Position numbers and translations under genes: made by a program. This document shows, piece by piece, positions 5,269 through 14,455 of a DNA stretch of 15,634 nt (within the stretch, counting starts at the first letter, position 1; every line of letters begins with the position of its first letter). The DNA comes from Deltaproteobacteria bacterium (GTDB lineage Bacteria; CG2-30-53-67). Location: contig JAADIO010000021.1 of the NCBI GenBank assembly GCA_013151235.1, positions 960 to 16,593 on the forward strand, given 5' to 3'. The notes under the pieces were generated by a model. The model was not told the DNA's origin, ran no database searches, and saw only the letters and a list, made by a program, of their open reading frames with translations.

Positions 5269-6657
5269 ATGATGGTTGCTTTTTCATACAGAGAGGCCGA
5301 CGATAAATCGTGTCGCTCGTACCGATGGACCACGGCGTTCTCCCTGTCCTTGCTCCTGCTTTTTCTGCCGGGCACGCTCTTCGCAGACCCGCCGCAGACC
5401 CTCACTCTAACCGAGGGAATCCGGACCACCCTGAAGAATCATCCGGCGCTGAAAGCCGCCGGGTATGCCCTCAATGCGGCCGATGAGGCGGTCCGGGAGG
5501 CCCGGGGCGGATTCCTCCCCCGGATTGATCTTTCGGAAACATTCAACCGGACGACCGGTCCCGGCGAAGTCTTCTGGACCGAGCTCTCCCAGGAGCGTTT
5601 CTCCCTCTCCGACTTCGCAGCGACCAACCCGAACGATCCCGACGCGATCTCCAACTACAACACGCAGGTGACCCTGGTGCAGCCCCTCTACACCGGGGGA
5701 AAATTGAGCGCCGGTTACCAGATCTCCAAACTGCAACGCGGTGCGGTGGAAAAGAAACGTGAACAGACCCGGCAACAGGTCATCCGGGAATTCACGACCG
5801 CCTACTACAGGGCGCTGCTCGCCGGACGCTACGTGAAGGTCGCCGAAAAAGCGAAGGCAGCGGTCGAGGCCCATGTGAAAATGGCCCGGGATCTTCTGGA
5901 GCAGGGAATGGTCCTTCGATCCGACCTGCTCCGGGCACAGGTCCGCCTGTCGGAGGTCGAATCCCGCCTGATTACCGCGAAGAATCAACGGAAGCTGGCC
6001 CTGGCAAACCTGAACCGGATCATGGGGGTTGACCAGGGACGGGATTACCAACTGGTCGATCAGGAGAAGACAACCCCGTCCCCGCCGGAGGAGGAACTGC
6101 CGCAACTCATCCGGGAGGCGGAGGCACACCGCCCTGACCTCGCGGGTTTGAAACGGATGAAAGAGGCCGCAGAGAAGGGGGTCACCGTCGCCCGTTCGGC
6201 CTTCCTGCCGCATATTAATCTCGTGGCACGCTACGACCGGAACGATCGGGACTTCCTCGGCAGCGACGGCGAATACTGGTCCGTCATGGCCGTGGCCGGG
6301 ATCAACCTTTTCGAGGGGCTCTCCGGCCGGGCCAGGGTGAGACGTGCAAGGGCCGATGCGGCCCGGATGTCGAGCCTTGTGACCCGTGCCGAGGAGGGGA
6401 TCGAGATGGAGGTCCGAAAGGCCTATCTCAATATGAAGGAGGCCGGGGCGCGTTTGGAGGTCGCCCGCAGGACGGTCGCAATGTCGGAGGCGGGAATGAA
6501 GATCGTCGAGGACCGCTACCGGAACGGTATGGGACGAATCACCGAACTCCTCGATACGGAAGCCTCCCTGACCCGGGCAAGGACCGACGAGGCCCGTGCG
6601 CGTTACGATCTCAATCTTTCCCGGACCCATCTCGACTTCGCCCTGGGAAGACTGTAA
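5269..6657 (+). CDS. TolC-family outer-membrane efflux channel
   Basis: A 462-residue precursor. Residues about 20-39 form a signal peptide (RW-TT, then a leucine-rich core, ending TLFA before DPP). The mature part shows the duplicated outer-membrane-efflux-protein pattern: LTLTEGIRTTLKNHPALKAA begins the first repeat, with a beta-barrel region NTQVTLVQPLYTGGKLSAGY (131-150) and long heptad-like helices (150-260). The second repeat begins at LIREAEAHRPDLAGL (about 275-290), followed by a barrel stretch with AGINLFEGLSGRARVRRA and helices to the end (YRNGMGRITELLDTEASL). As a trimer it would form the outer-membrane exit duct for the tripartite pumps encoded next door. GGAAGGGAGACGGAAG supplies a ribosome binding site; ATGATG leaves the start ambiguous by one codon. 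The gene is flanked by two like-oriented palindromic repeats. Confidence 0.92.
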   Translation: MMVAFSYREADDKSCRSYRWTTAFSLSLLLLFLPGTLFADPPQTLTLTEGIRTTLKNHPALKAAGYALNAADEAVREARGGFLPRIDLSETFNRTTGPGEVFWTELSQERFSLSDFAATNPNDPDAISNYNTQVTLVQPLYTGGKLSAGYQISKLQRGAVEKKREQTRQQVIREFTTAYYRALLAGRYVKVAEKAKAAVEAHVKMARDLLEQGMVLRSDLLRAQVRLSEVESRLITAKNQRKLALANLNRIMGVDQGRDYQLVDQEKTTPSPPEEELPQLIREAEAHRPDLAGLKRMKEAAEKGVTVARSAFLPHINLVARYDRNDRDFLGSDGEYWSVMAVAGINLFEGLSGRARVRRARADAARMSSLVTRAEEGIEMEVRKAYLNMKEAGARLEVARRTVAMSEAGMKIVEDRYRNGMGRITELLDTEASLTRARTDEARARYDLNLSRTHLDFALGRL

Positions 6658-6722
6658 CGGAACACCGGTCGGCCGAGCGGGGGCATAAAAGCAGATGGAT
6701 TTTTTACAAAGCCGTCAAAGGA

Positions 6723-6877
6723 GATGGTGTCGTAAAAAGTCACGAAGCCCTTCGACCCTTCGGCCGACTCAGGACAGGCGTACTCAGGGCGAACGGTGTA
6801 AGTTATTGATATTCCGTTCGTGGTGAGCTTGTCGAACCATGAACGGAACCCGGAAAACGACTTTTTACGAGTTCATC
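6723..6877 (+). repeat. Palindromic intergenic repeat, copy B (between TolC and adaptor genes)
   Basis: This is the same element and orientation as copy A. Its outer ends are GATGGTGTCGTAAAAAGTC (6723/4-6741) and GACTTTTTACGAGTTCATC (6859-6877), inverted relative to each other. The second internal hairpin is intact (arms 6814-6824 and 6836-6846). The first is altered: its left arm reads CCCTTCG and about 23 extra bases (CGGCCGACTCAGGACAGGCG region) sit before CTCAGGGCGAACGG, looking like a partial internal duplication. It ends 14 bp before the adaptor start, leaving just enough room for the ribosome binding site. The remaining sequence of the gap (6658-6722) shows nothing clear. Confidence 0.8.
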
Positions 6878-6891
6878 AAAGGAAATCGCCC

Positions 6892-7968
6892 ATGAAAAAA
6901 ACAAGGTTCATCTTGATCCCGACGCTTGTGATCATTCTTTCTTTTTTCGGCTGCCGGGAGAAGGCCGCGCAGGAAACCGGGACGGTACATCCGGAGATGA
7001 TCCGGGGGGTGAAGACGGCAGTGGCCCGGCTCGGCAAAATCGACATCACTTACACCGCTCCCGGCACGGTACGGGCCGCCATACAGTCCACCCTGACCAG
7101 CAAAGTCATGGGGAACGTGACCCGGATCCGGGTCCGGGAGGGAGACCGGGTGAAGAAGGGAGAGATCCTTCTTCGGATCGAATCGAAAGAGATCAGTGCA
7201 AGGATCGCCCAGGCAAAAGGGGCGCTTGAAGCGGCGAAAGCCGCCCTCCGTAATGCAGAGGCAAATTACGGGAGGACCTCCAGGCTTTACTCCAGGGGGT
7301 CGGCCACCCGCTTTGAACTCGACGGGGCGACCCTGCAGCGTGACGCTGCCCGCGGCCGGCTTAAACAGGCGGCCGGGGCGGTTCGGGAGGCACTCGCCAT
7401 GAAGGGATACGCCCTGATCCGGGCCCCCGCGAACGGACGGATCACCCGCAGGCATGTCGAGGTGGGAGACCAGGCGGCACCGGGGAGGCCGCTGCTCGAT
7501 TTCATCGATTCGTCCCACCTCCAGTTCGAGACCTTTGTCCCCGAATCGAAACTTGCCGCCCTCAGGATCGGACTGAAAGTGGCGGTTATCGTCTCCGCCC
7601 TCGGAAACCACAAAATCACGGGCCGGATTGCGGAGATGGAGCCCGCGTCGGACCCGGTCTCCCATTCATCGAAGATCAAGCTGGATCTGAAAGGCGCCCG
7701 GAAGGCGCTCCCCGGCATGTACGGAAAGGCCTTCTTCCCGGTGGGAAGCAGACAGGTGGTTCTGGCACCGAAAGAGGCCGTCTTCACGCGTGGCCAGCTC
7801 ACGGCGGTTTATGTCCTGGACAAAAAGAAGGTACTCCACTTCCGGCTGGTCCGGACGGGCAAGGAGTATAACGGCCGGGTGGAGATCCTGTCGGGGCTTG
7901 CAGGCGGGGAACGGGTGGCCGTCTCCGAGATTGCCCGCATCGAAGACGGCATGGAGATCACACAATGA
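6892..7968 (+). CDS. RND efflux periplasmic adaptor (membrane fusion protein), lipoprotein
   Basis: A 358-residue protein of the HlyD/AcrA-type adaptor family that bridges an RND permease and a TolC channel. Residues 1-20 are a lipoprotein signal ending FFGC, with Cys21 the likely lipid-modified residue (the -3 Phe is not ideal). The first lipoyl half is GNVTRIRVREGDRVKKGEIL (74-93) and the second NGRITRRHVEVGDQAAPGRP (181-200), with a coiled-coil hairpin between them (about 100-170, rich in Ala, Lys, Arg). Beta-barrel and membrane-proximal domains follow. The start at 6892 is supported by AAAGGA 8 bases upstream and by the signal peptide; the in-frame ATG at 6820 would translate the repeat and is rejected. 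Its TGA overlaps the next ATG (ATGA), so translation is coupled to the permease. Confidence 0.92.
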   Translation: MKKTRFILIPTLVIILSFFGCREKAAQETGTVHPEMIRGVKTAVARLGKIDITYTAPGTVRAAIQSTLTSKVMGNVTRIRVREGDRVKKGEILLRIESKEISARIAQAKGALEAAKAALRNAEANYGRTSRLYSRGSATRFELDGATLQRDAARGRLKQAAGAVREALAMKGYALIRAPANGRITRRHVEVGDQAAPGRPLLDFIDSSHLQFETFVPESKLAALRIGLKVAVIVSALGNHKITGRIAEMEPASDPVSHSSKIKLDLKGARKALPGMYGKAFFPVGSRQVVLAPKEAVFTRGQLTAVYVLDKKKVLHFRLVRTGKEYNGRVEILSGLAGGERVAVSEIARIEDGMEITQ

Positions 7969-10900
7969 CGAAACGTGGAGGGGCCGGACGCCTTGCCGCT
8001 GCCTTCATCGAATCCAAACTGACGCCGCTGATCATCCTGGCGGCCCTCCTTCTGGGGGGCATGGCCGTGATGATGACCCCGCGTGAAGAGGAACCCCAGA
8101 TCATCGTCCCGATGATGGATGTCCTCGTCCGTTTTCCGGGGGCCGGCCCGTCCGAGGTCGAATCCCGGATCACCTCCCCGATGGAACGGAAGCTCTGGGA
8201 GATCCCCGGGGTGAAATACCTTTACTCCATGTCCCGGCCGGGTCTCTCCATCGTCACGGTCCGCTTCCGCGTCGGCGAGAACGTGGAAGACTCCCTGGTC
8301 AAGCTCTACGACAAACTCGCATCAAATGCCGACCTGATCCCACCGGGGGCCTCCCCACCGCTGGTCAAGCCCAAGTCGATCAACGATGTGCCGATCCTCG
8401 CGCTGACCCTCTGGGGGAAAAATTATCACGGCTATGAACTCCGGAGGATCGCAGACGAAACGGCCGTGGAAATCAAAAAGCTTGACGATATCTCCGAGGT
8501 GGAGATCCTCGGCGGCCGAAAAAGAACCGCGCGGGTCCTCTTCTCCGCGGAGCGGCTCTCCGCCTACGGTCTCTCCGCCCTCGGCGTGGCGCAACGTCTG
8601 GGGGAGGTAAACCGCAACCTGCAGGCCGGGAGTTTCAGCCGGCGGGATCGCTCCGTGAAGGTGGAAATCGGAAGCTTCCTCCGGGATGCCGGGGACCTGG
8701 GCGATGTCGTCGTGGGCGTATGGAACCATCGCCCCGTTTATCTTCGGGACGTGGCCGAAATCAAAGACGGTCCCAATGCACCCGACGACTATCTCTTCTT
8801 CGGCACAGGTCCGGCGGGAAGGGCGAAGGGGATTGCCGGAGCCTTTGCCGGGAAAAGATTCCCGGCCGTCACCATTGACATCGCCAAGAGGAAGGGGACC
8901 AACGCCGTCTCGATCGCCCGGGCGGTCAAGGCGCGGGTGGCTTCACTCCGGGGAAGGGTCATCCCGGACGGAGTCCATGTCACCTGGACCCGGAACTACG
9001 GCGCCACAGCCCAGGAGAAATCGAACGAGTTGATGCAACATCTCCTCCTTGCCACGGTTTCGGTAACGATCCTGATCGGTCTCTTTCTCGGGTTCTACGA
9101 AGCCCTGGTGGTGGCCGTAGCCGTCCCGGTGACCCTGGCGATGACCCTCTTCATCAGCATGCTTTTAGGCTACACCTTAAACCGGGTCACCCTCTTCGCC
9201 CTGATCTTCGCGATCGGGATCCTGGTGGATGACGCGATCGTGGTGGTGGAAAACATCCACCGCCACTACAAGCTGAAGAAGGAAGATCCGCTGCAGGCGT
9301 CGATCACGGCGACCGACGAGGTCGGGAACCCCACGATCCTTGCAACACTGACGGTTATCGCGGCACTGCTCCCCATGGTCTTCATCTCCGGCCTCATGGG
9401 TCCCTACATGGAACCGATCCCGATCAACTCCTCGGTCGCCATGGTCACCTCCCTGCTGATCGCCTTCATCGTCACGCCCTGGCTGACCTATCACATGACC
9501 GGCAAACGAAAAAACCTCAATGCAGAAAAGACCTTTGAACTCAAGGAGACCCGGCTTTACAAGCTCTATCACGCCATTCTCTGTCCCTTGGTCCGGAATC
9601 CGTGGAGACGGTGGTTCTTCCTGACCGGGGTCACCCTGCTCCTCTTTGCTTCCATGTTTCTGGTTTACGCCCACAGGGTCCGGGTGAAGATGCTCCCGTT
9701 CGACAATAAGAGCGAATTCCAGGTGATCATCGACATGCCGGAGGGGACCACCCTCGAGACCACCTCCGCCCTCTGCATGGAGATCGGCGATTATCTCGCC
9801 ACAGTGCCCGAGGTCACCGACTACGAAATCTATACCGGGACCCATGCCCCGATCAATTTCAACGGCCTGGTTCGCCACTATTTTCTTCGTCGGGGTCCCA
9901 ACGTGGCCGGGATCCAGGTGAACCTGCTCAACAAACATGATCGGAAGGCCCAGTCCCACGATATTGCCGTCCGGGTCCGTCCGAAGATCCAGCGGATCGC
10001 GAAACGGTACAATGCCCGGGTCAAGATCGCAGAGGTCCCGCCGGGGCCGCCGGTCCTCTCCTCGCTCGTAGCGGAGGTCTACGGTCCCGATCCCGCGGCA
10101 CAACGCAGGCTTGGCAGGGAGATCCGGAACATCTTCGATTCGACACCGAACGTGGTGGACGTGGACTGGTACGAGGAGGATCCGCAACCGGAGGACCGGT
10201 TCGTCATCGACCGCGAAAAGGCCTCCCTTCTCGGGGTCTCTCCCAACGCCGTCACAAAGAGCCTGCGTCTCGCCCTGGCCGGGATGGACGTCGGGCTCCT
10301 TCATCTCCCCAGGGAGCGGGAAGCGGTCCCCATACGGCTCCGGTTCGACCGGAAGGAGCGATCCTCGGTTGAAGACCTGACCGCCGTCAAGGTCATGAAC
10401 CGCCGGGGGAAGCTGATTCCGCTGTCCGAGCTGGTGCAGGTGCGGCGGGGATTCACGGAACCGACCATATTTCACAAGAACCAGAAACGTGTCGTCTATG
10501 TCACCGGCGATATGGCGGGAAGCGAGGAGAGCCCCGTTTACGGCATTCTCGATATGCGGCACAAGGTTGAGGCGCTTGCAACGCCCGACGGAATCCCGAT
10601 TGCAGAACACTATGCGGCGGAACCTTTGACCTCGGATCACTATTCCGTGAAGTGGGACGGGGAGTGGCAGATCACCTACGAGGTCTTCCGGGACATGGGA
10701 ATCGCCTTCGCCGCGGTCCTGGTTCTGATCTACATCCTGATCGTCGGCTGGTTTCGCTCCTTCGTCGTCCCCCTCATCATCATGGCGCCGATCCCCCTGA
10801 CCCTGATCGGGATCCTGCCGGGACACTGGATCACCGGCTCCTTCTTCACCGCAACCTCCATGATCGGTTTCATCGCACTGGCCGGCATCATCGTCCGGAA

Positions 10901-11183
10901 CTCAATCCTGCTCGTTGATTTCATCCAGATGAGAAAAGAAGAGGGAGCCAGCCTGACCGACGCAGTCCTCGAAGCCGGCGCCGTCCGCTTCCGTCCCATC
11001 CTCCTGACCGCCCTCGCCCTGATCGTCGGCGCCTTGGTCATCCTCCTCGATCCCATCTTCCAGGGGCTGGCCATCTCCCTGATCTTCGGGATCTTTGTCT
11101 CGACGGTCTTGACCCTGATCGTCATCCCGCTTCTCTATTATATGGTCATGAAGAACAAAGACGATGAGGGATGCAACCTCTGA
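7965..11183 (+). CDS. RND efflux permease (AcrB/HAE-like)
   Basis: A 1072-residue inner-membrane proton antiporter, the usual length for the family. TM1 lies at about 19-37 and a large periplasmic loop follows. TM4 carries the proton-relay pair D422-D423 in FAIGILVDDAIVVVENI. TM7 lies near 550-568, followed by the second periplasmic loop (LPFDNKSEFQVIIDMPEGTT). The end holds TM8-12, including AGIIVRNSILLVDF and AVRFRPILLTALALI. In AcrB the TM10 lysine (K940) sits where this protein has Arg978; the DD pair and the RPILLT segment of TM11 are retained. The heavy-metal subgroup signature is not evident, so a hydrophobic or drug-like substrate is more likely, but the substrate is not readable. It overlaps the adaptor gene by 4 bp and probably works with the TolC homologue upstream. 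Confidence 0.93.
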   Translation: MTKRGGAGRLAAAFIESKLTPLIILAALLLGGMAVMMTPREEEPQIIVPMMDVLVRFPGAGPSEVESRITSPMERKLWEIPGVKYLYSMSRPGLSIVTVRFRVGENVEDSLVKLYDKLASNADLIPPGASPPLVKPKSINDVPILALTLWGKNYHGYELRRIADETAVEIKKLDDISEVEILGGRKRTARVLFSAERLSAYGLSALGVAQRLGEVNRNLQAGSFSRRDRSVKVEIGSFLRDAGDLGDVVVGVWNHRPVYLRDVAEIKDGPNAPDDYLFFGTGPAGRAKGIAGAFAGKRFPAVTIDIAKRKGTNAVSIARAVKARVASLRGRVIPDGVHVTWTRNYGATAQEKSNELMQHLLLATVSVTILIGLFLGFYEALVVAVAVPVTLAMTLFISMLLGYTLNRVTLFALIFAIGILVDDAIVVVENIHRHYKLKKEDPLQASITATDEVGNPTILATLTVIAALLPMVFISGLMGPYMEPIPINSSVAMVTSLLIAFIVTPWLTYHMTGKRKNLNAEKTFELKETRLYKLYHAILCPLVRNPWRRWFFLTGVTLLLFASMFLVYAHRVRVKMLPFDNKSEFQVIIDMPEGTTLETTSALCMEIGDYLATVPEVTDYEIYTGTHAPINFNGLVRHYFLRRGPNVAGIQVNLLNKHDRKAQSHDIAVRVRPKIQRIAKRYNARVKIAEVPPGPPVLSSLVAEVYGPDPAAQRRLGREIRNIFDSTPNVVDVDWYEEDPQPEDRFVIDREKASLLGVSPNAVTKSLRLALAGMDVGLLHLPREREAVPIRLRFDRKERSSVEDLTAVKVMNRRGKLIPLSELVQVRRGFTEPTIFHKNQKRVVYVTGDMAGSEESPVYGILDMRHKVEALATPDGIPIAEHYAAEPLTSDHYSVKWDGEWQITYEVFRDMGIAFAAVLVLIYILIVGWFRSFVVPLIIMAPIPLTLIGILPGHWITGSFFTATSMIGFIALAGIIVRNSILLVDFIQMRKEEGASLTDAVLEAGAVRFRPILLTALALIVGALVILLDPIFQGLAISLIFGIFVSTVLTLIVIPLLYYMVMKNKDDEGCNL

Positions 11184-11231
11184 AAGAAGGGACAGGCTGT
11201 TTTTCCGAGGTGCCGAACACCTGTCTGATGA
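11184..11231. other. Convergent intergenic gap between two RND permease genes
   Basis: The two permease genes end 48 bp apart, tail to tail. The gap contains GACAGG (11191-11196) with CCTGTC (11220-11225), and nested within it AGGTG (11208-11212) with CACCT (11218-11222). A T-run (CTGTTTTTCC) lies inside the loop rather than after the stem. These could form a weak bidirectional terminator, but no clear intrinsic terminator is visible. Confidence 0.3.
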
Positions 11232-14200
11232 TCAGAGTTCCGCGCCGGAGGCAACGGACGCAGCGGTCTGACGTTTTGCAATCCAGTCTTTTCCCCGCTG
11301 ACGAAGGCCATCCACCAGACTATAGAAGATCGGCACATAGATGAGGGTCAGGAAGGTCGCCACAAAGAGTCCCCCGATGGCGACGACCGCGAGCGGGGAG
11401 AGCCTCTCGAGGCCGAGCGCACGCTCGGCGGCGATCGGGAGCATACCGACGATAGTTCCGGTGGCGGTCATGAGGATCGGCCGGGTCCGGACCCGAACGG
11501 CCTGTTCGATGGCGTCCCGGGTCTCCGCACCTTCGGCCCGGGCTTTCTCGATGAAGTCGATCAGCAGGATCGAATTGTTCACGACAACCCCGGCCAGAAG
11601 GATCATTCCCATGTTCGCCGGCATGCAGGCGTGCCGCCCGGTGACGAGAAGCCCCCAGACCCCGCCGATCATGGCAAGCGGGATGGCGGTCATGATGATG
11701 ACCGGGGTCGTCCAGGAGCGGAAGGTCGGCACCAGTGTAAAGAAGAGCAGAATAACCGCAAGGATGAGGGCACGTTTCAGCCGGACCCCGGCTTCGGTCA
11801 TGTTCTTGATCTCCCCTTCATGGCTGATACTGTATCCCGGCGGGAGGGGAAGGCCGGAAAGGACTTTGACGACCCGTTCCTGAAGGTGTGAGATGGAGGT
11901 GGTTCCCCGGTAACCATAGATATCGACGGTCGGCTCGAGATCCTGACGGGTGAACCGGGTCCGGGTCCATCTCTTCTTCACGGTTGCGAGTTCGGAAAGG
12001 GGCACCGGTCCCAGCGGGGTGGCGATCTGGACGGCCTTGAGGGCGGAAAGGCTGTTTCTTGCCCCCTCGGGATAACGAACACGTATCAGGTAGCCGTCTT
12101 CCCCCGGGACCCGCAGCACCGAAGCGGGCCCGCCTTTGAGGGCGTCCGTGAGCTGGCGGCTGATTTCCACGGGGCCCACGCCGTAGCGGCTCGATTTTTC
12201 CACATCGATGGTGAGAAGGAGCTGCCGCTTGTCTCGGGTCCAGGAACGTGTGACCGTGGTGAGTCCCCGGACCTTGCGGAGCCGTGCCGCCGCCTGATCG
12301 GCCAGGGAGTCCAGAACTCGGGGATCCGGGCCGGAGATCATTACATCGACCGGGGCGCTGATCGAGGAAAGCGGCGTAGCCCCGAAATCGTAGACATCCA
12401 GCGACTTGAGTCCCGGGATCCCCGCCGCCGCTTTCCGGATCTCCCCCTCCAGCTGCCAGATGGTTTTCTTCCTGTGAAAGCGGTCCACGAAGTGAACGGT
12501 TATCATCCCCTGCTGCGGGGTTCGTCCGGTACCGAAACTGATGACCCCCGCCTCGGAGCCGACCGTCGTGGAGATCTTCTCCAGCCCCGGCATCTTCTTC
12601 AGGATCGCCTCGATCTTCTTCGTCGCCGACTCGGTCGCGGCGAGGGAGGCATCCGGTTCGGTTTCGAATGCGATTTTCATGATCCCCGTGTCCATGGGGG
12701 GCATGAGATCTCGTCCGGCCACAGGCATCTGCTTCATGCTGACCACGAAGAGTGCAATGACGGGTAAGATGAAGAGGGGCTTGTGCCGCAGGGCCGTGTG
12801 GATCAAACCGGCAAAAAAATCCCGGATCGGATCCACCACGAACCGTCCGAAGAGGGCCGTGAGCCGTTCCAGCCGGGTCTTCTCGGAAGAGGACCGCACC
12901 AGATAAGGGGCCAGCAGAGGAATGACCGTAACGGACACGATATAGCTGGAAAGAAGAGCAAGGGCCAGCACCACCGTGAACTGTCTCAGGATCCTCTGGA
13001 CATAGCCGCCGCTGAACATGATCGGGACCAGGACGATCACCGTGGTAAAGGTCCCGGCCCAGTCGGCCAGGAGGATCTCGTTGAGGCCGTCCACCACCGC
13101 CCGGTAGATCGGTTTTCCCAACTGGCGAAAATGCCGCTCGATATTTTCGATCACCACGATGGCATCATCAAGGAGGAGACCCACTGCCACGATCACCGCG
13201 GTCAGCGTAACGATGTTCAGTTCGTAGCCGAAGAGATACATGGCCGCAAAGGTCAGAAAATAGGTAAAGGGGATGGAGATGGCGGCAAGGATCGAGATCC
13301 GGGTGTTGGCGAGAATCAGGAAGATCACCGCCAGGGTCATGAGCACGGCGTCCCGCAGGGCATCGGCCATATTCCCCACGCTGGTCCGGATGATGCCCCG
13401 CTGCGTATCGGCCACCTCCATGGAGAGTTCCGGGTATTTGGCCCGGATCAAAGGCAGCGCCCGCTCTACCGCGTCGATCGTGGTCGTAACGTGACCATGC
13501 TCCGGCCGCATGATGTTCATCCCGATCGCAGCCCTTCCGTTCCCCCGGTAGAGGGATTGCCGTTCCCGGAAGGCGGTCCGGACCTTCGCCACGTCCCGGA
13601 GGTGGATCTCCCCCCCGACCTCATGCCCGACCACAATCTCCTCCAGCCCGGCCTTTCGGAGACGTTCCCCCTCGGTCTTGACCAGGAACTGGCTCCCCTT
13701 CCGGAGGATCAGTCCATCAGGGATATTCACGTTCTGGGCCCGGATGGACAGGAGCACCTCTTCGAGGGAGAGGCCATGGGCATGAAGTTTCCTCGGATCG
13801 ATCTCGACCTCCATCTCCGGGAAGTAACCGCCGAAGATTTCAACGTCGGCCACATCCGGAATCCGGAGAAAATCTTCACGGATCTCATTGTCAGCCAGTT
13901 GACGAACCTTTTCCAGATCCAGATGGCTCCCCGGACGAGGGCTTAGGGCCAGGGTGAAGACCGGCGTGGTGGCGTCACTCACCCGGAAGATCTCCGGAGG
14001 GAGGATATCCTGCGGAAGCTTGGAAGCAATCCGCTGCAGAACATTCGCCACATCCGTGGCAGCGGCATCCAACCCCTTTGCATACTCGAATTCCACGCTC
14101 ACCGCAGCCATCTCATCCCGGCTGACGGAACGGACCTTACGAACCAGGTCCACCGTGGCCAGTTCCTTCTCCACGGTACGGGTCACCTTGTCTTCCACAT

Positions 14201-14402
14201 CTTCGGCCGAGGCCCCCGGTTCCGGGATGATCACCGAGATCACCGGGTAGTTCGCATCCGGGAAGAGGTTCAGCGGCATCGACTTGAAACCGATAAATCC
14301 CAGGGCCGCGGCCAGCAAGATAACGGAGGTGATCAGATGAGGCCGTTTGAGATAGGACTCGATAAAGGATTTCCTGGATTCGGTATCTTGCGGGGTTGTC
14401 AT
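11232..14402 (-). CDS. RND efflux permease (HAE-like), second system
   Basis: A 1056-residue inner-membrane RND permease, complete. TM1 is at about 23-40 (LITSVILLAAALGFIGF) and is followed by SMPLNLFPDANYPVISV, the classical start of the first periplasmic loop. TM4 contains D412-D413 in VAVGLLLDDAIVVIENI. The second periplasmic loop starts after AGRDLMPPMDTGIMKI, and the C-terminal half ends with TM10 (GVVVNNSILLIDF, 938-950) and TM11 (VRTRPILMTATGTI). In TM10 the position of the AcrB lysine is Asn942 here, as in many RND subfamilies. It differs clearly from the other permease of the window, so this is not a recent duplication. AAGG lies about 8 bases before the ATG. It is 53 bp downstream of its adaptor gene and probably co-transcribed. 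Substrate unknown. Confidence 0.93.
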   Translation of the reverse strand: MTTPQDTESRKSFIESYLKRPHLITSVILLAAALGFIGFKSMPLNLFPDANYPVISVIIPEPGASAEDVEDKVTRTVEKELATVDLVRKVRSVSRDEMAAVSVEFEYAKGLDAAATDVANVLQRIASKLPQDILPPEIFRVSDATTPVFTLALSPRPGSHLDLEKVRQLADNEIREDFLRIPDVADVEIFGGYFPEMEVEIDPRKLHAHGLSLEEVLLSIRAQNVNIPDGLILRKGSQFLVKTEGERLRKAGLEEIVVGHEVGGEIHLRDVAKVRTAFRERQSLYRGNGRAAIGMNIMRPEHGHVTTTIDAVERALPLIRAKYPELSMEVADTQRGIIRTSVGNMADALRDAVLMTLAVIFLILANTRISILAAISIPFTYFLTFAAMYLFGYELNIVTLTAVIVAVGLLLDDAIVVIENIERHFRQLGKPIYRAVVDGLNEILLADWAGTFTTVIVLVPIMFSGGYVQRILRQFTVVLALALLSSYIVSVTVIPLLAPYLVRSSSEKTRLERLTALFGRFVVDPIRDFFAGLIHTALRHKPLFILPVIALFVVSMKQMPVAGRDLMPPMDTGIMKIAFETEPDASLAATESATKKIEAILKKMPGLEKISTTVGSEAGVISFGTGRTPQQGMITVHFVDRFHRKKTIWQLEGEIRKAAAGIPGLKSLDVYDFGATPLSSISAPVDVMISGPDPRVLDSLADQAAARLRKVRGLTTVTRSWTRDKRQLLLTIDVEKSSRYGVGPVEISRQLTDALKGGPASVLRVPGEDGYLIRVRYPEGARNSLSALKAVQIATPLGPVPLSELATVKKRWTRTRFTRQDLEPTVDIYGYRGTTSISHLQERVVKVLSGLPLPPGYSISHEGEIKNMTEAGVRLKRALILAVILLFFTLVPTFRSWTTPVIIMTAIPLAMIGGVWGLLVTGRHACMPANMGMILLAGVVVNNSILLIDFIEKARAEGAETRDAIEQAVRVRTRPILMTATGTIVGMLPIAAERALGLERLSPLAVVAIGGLFVATFLTLIYVPIFYSLVDGLRQRGKDWIAKRQTAASVASGAEL

Positions 14403-14455
14403 GATTTTACCTTATGGATGTATGGGTTGATGGTTTCCGCCAGGGGCTTCGGAGG

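Noticed and set aside
5407-6630. Minus-strand open frame (407 codons) antisense to the TolC gene
   Set aside because: Low-complexity shadow of a GC-rich gene with no recognisable fold; the sense strand has a signal peptide and TolC repeats.
6820-6891. Upstream in-frame start for the lipoprotein adaptor (MVSLSNHERN...)
   Set aside because: It would translate the palindromic repeat and place the lipoprotein signal internally; the ATG at 6892 has a ribosome binding site and signal peptide.
9177-10826. Long minus-strand open frame (549 codons) inside the first RND permease gene
   Set aside because: It is antisense to a clear RND permease; the product is rich in Arg, Gly, Asp, His and Gln without domains, typical of a GC-rich shadow frame.
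11184-11231. Intrinsic terminator between the convergent permease genes
   Set aside because: The stems are short and the T-run is within the loop rather than after a stem on either strand, so I list it only as a weak possibility.
12783-13946. Plus-strand open frame (387 codons) antisense to the second RND permease
   Set aside because: The His/Asp/Arg-rich product has no motif, while the opposite strand carries RND transmembrane motifs.
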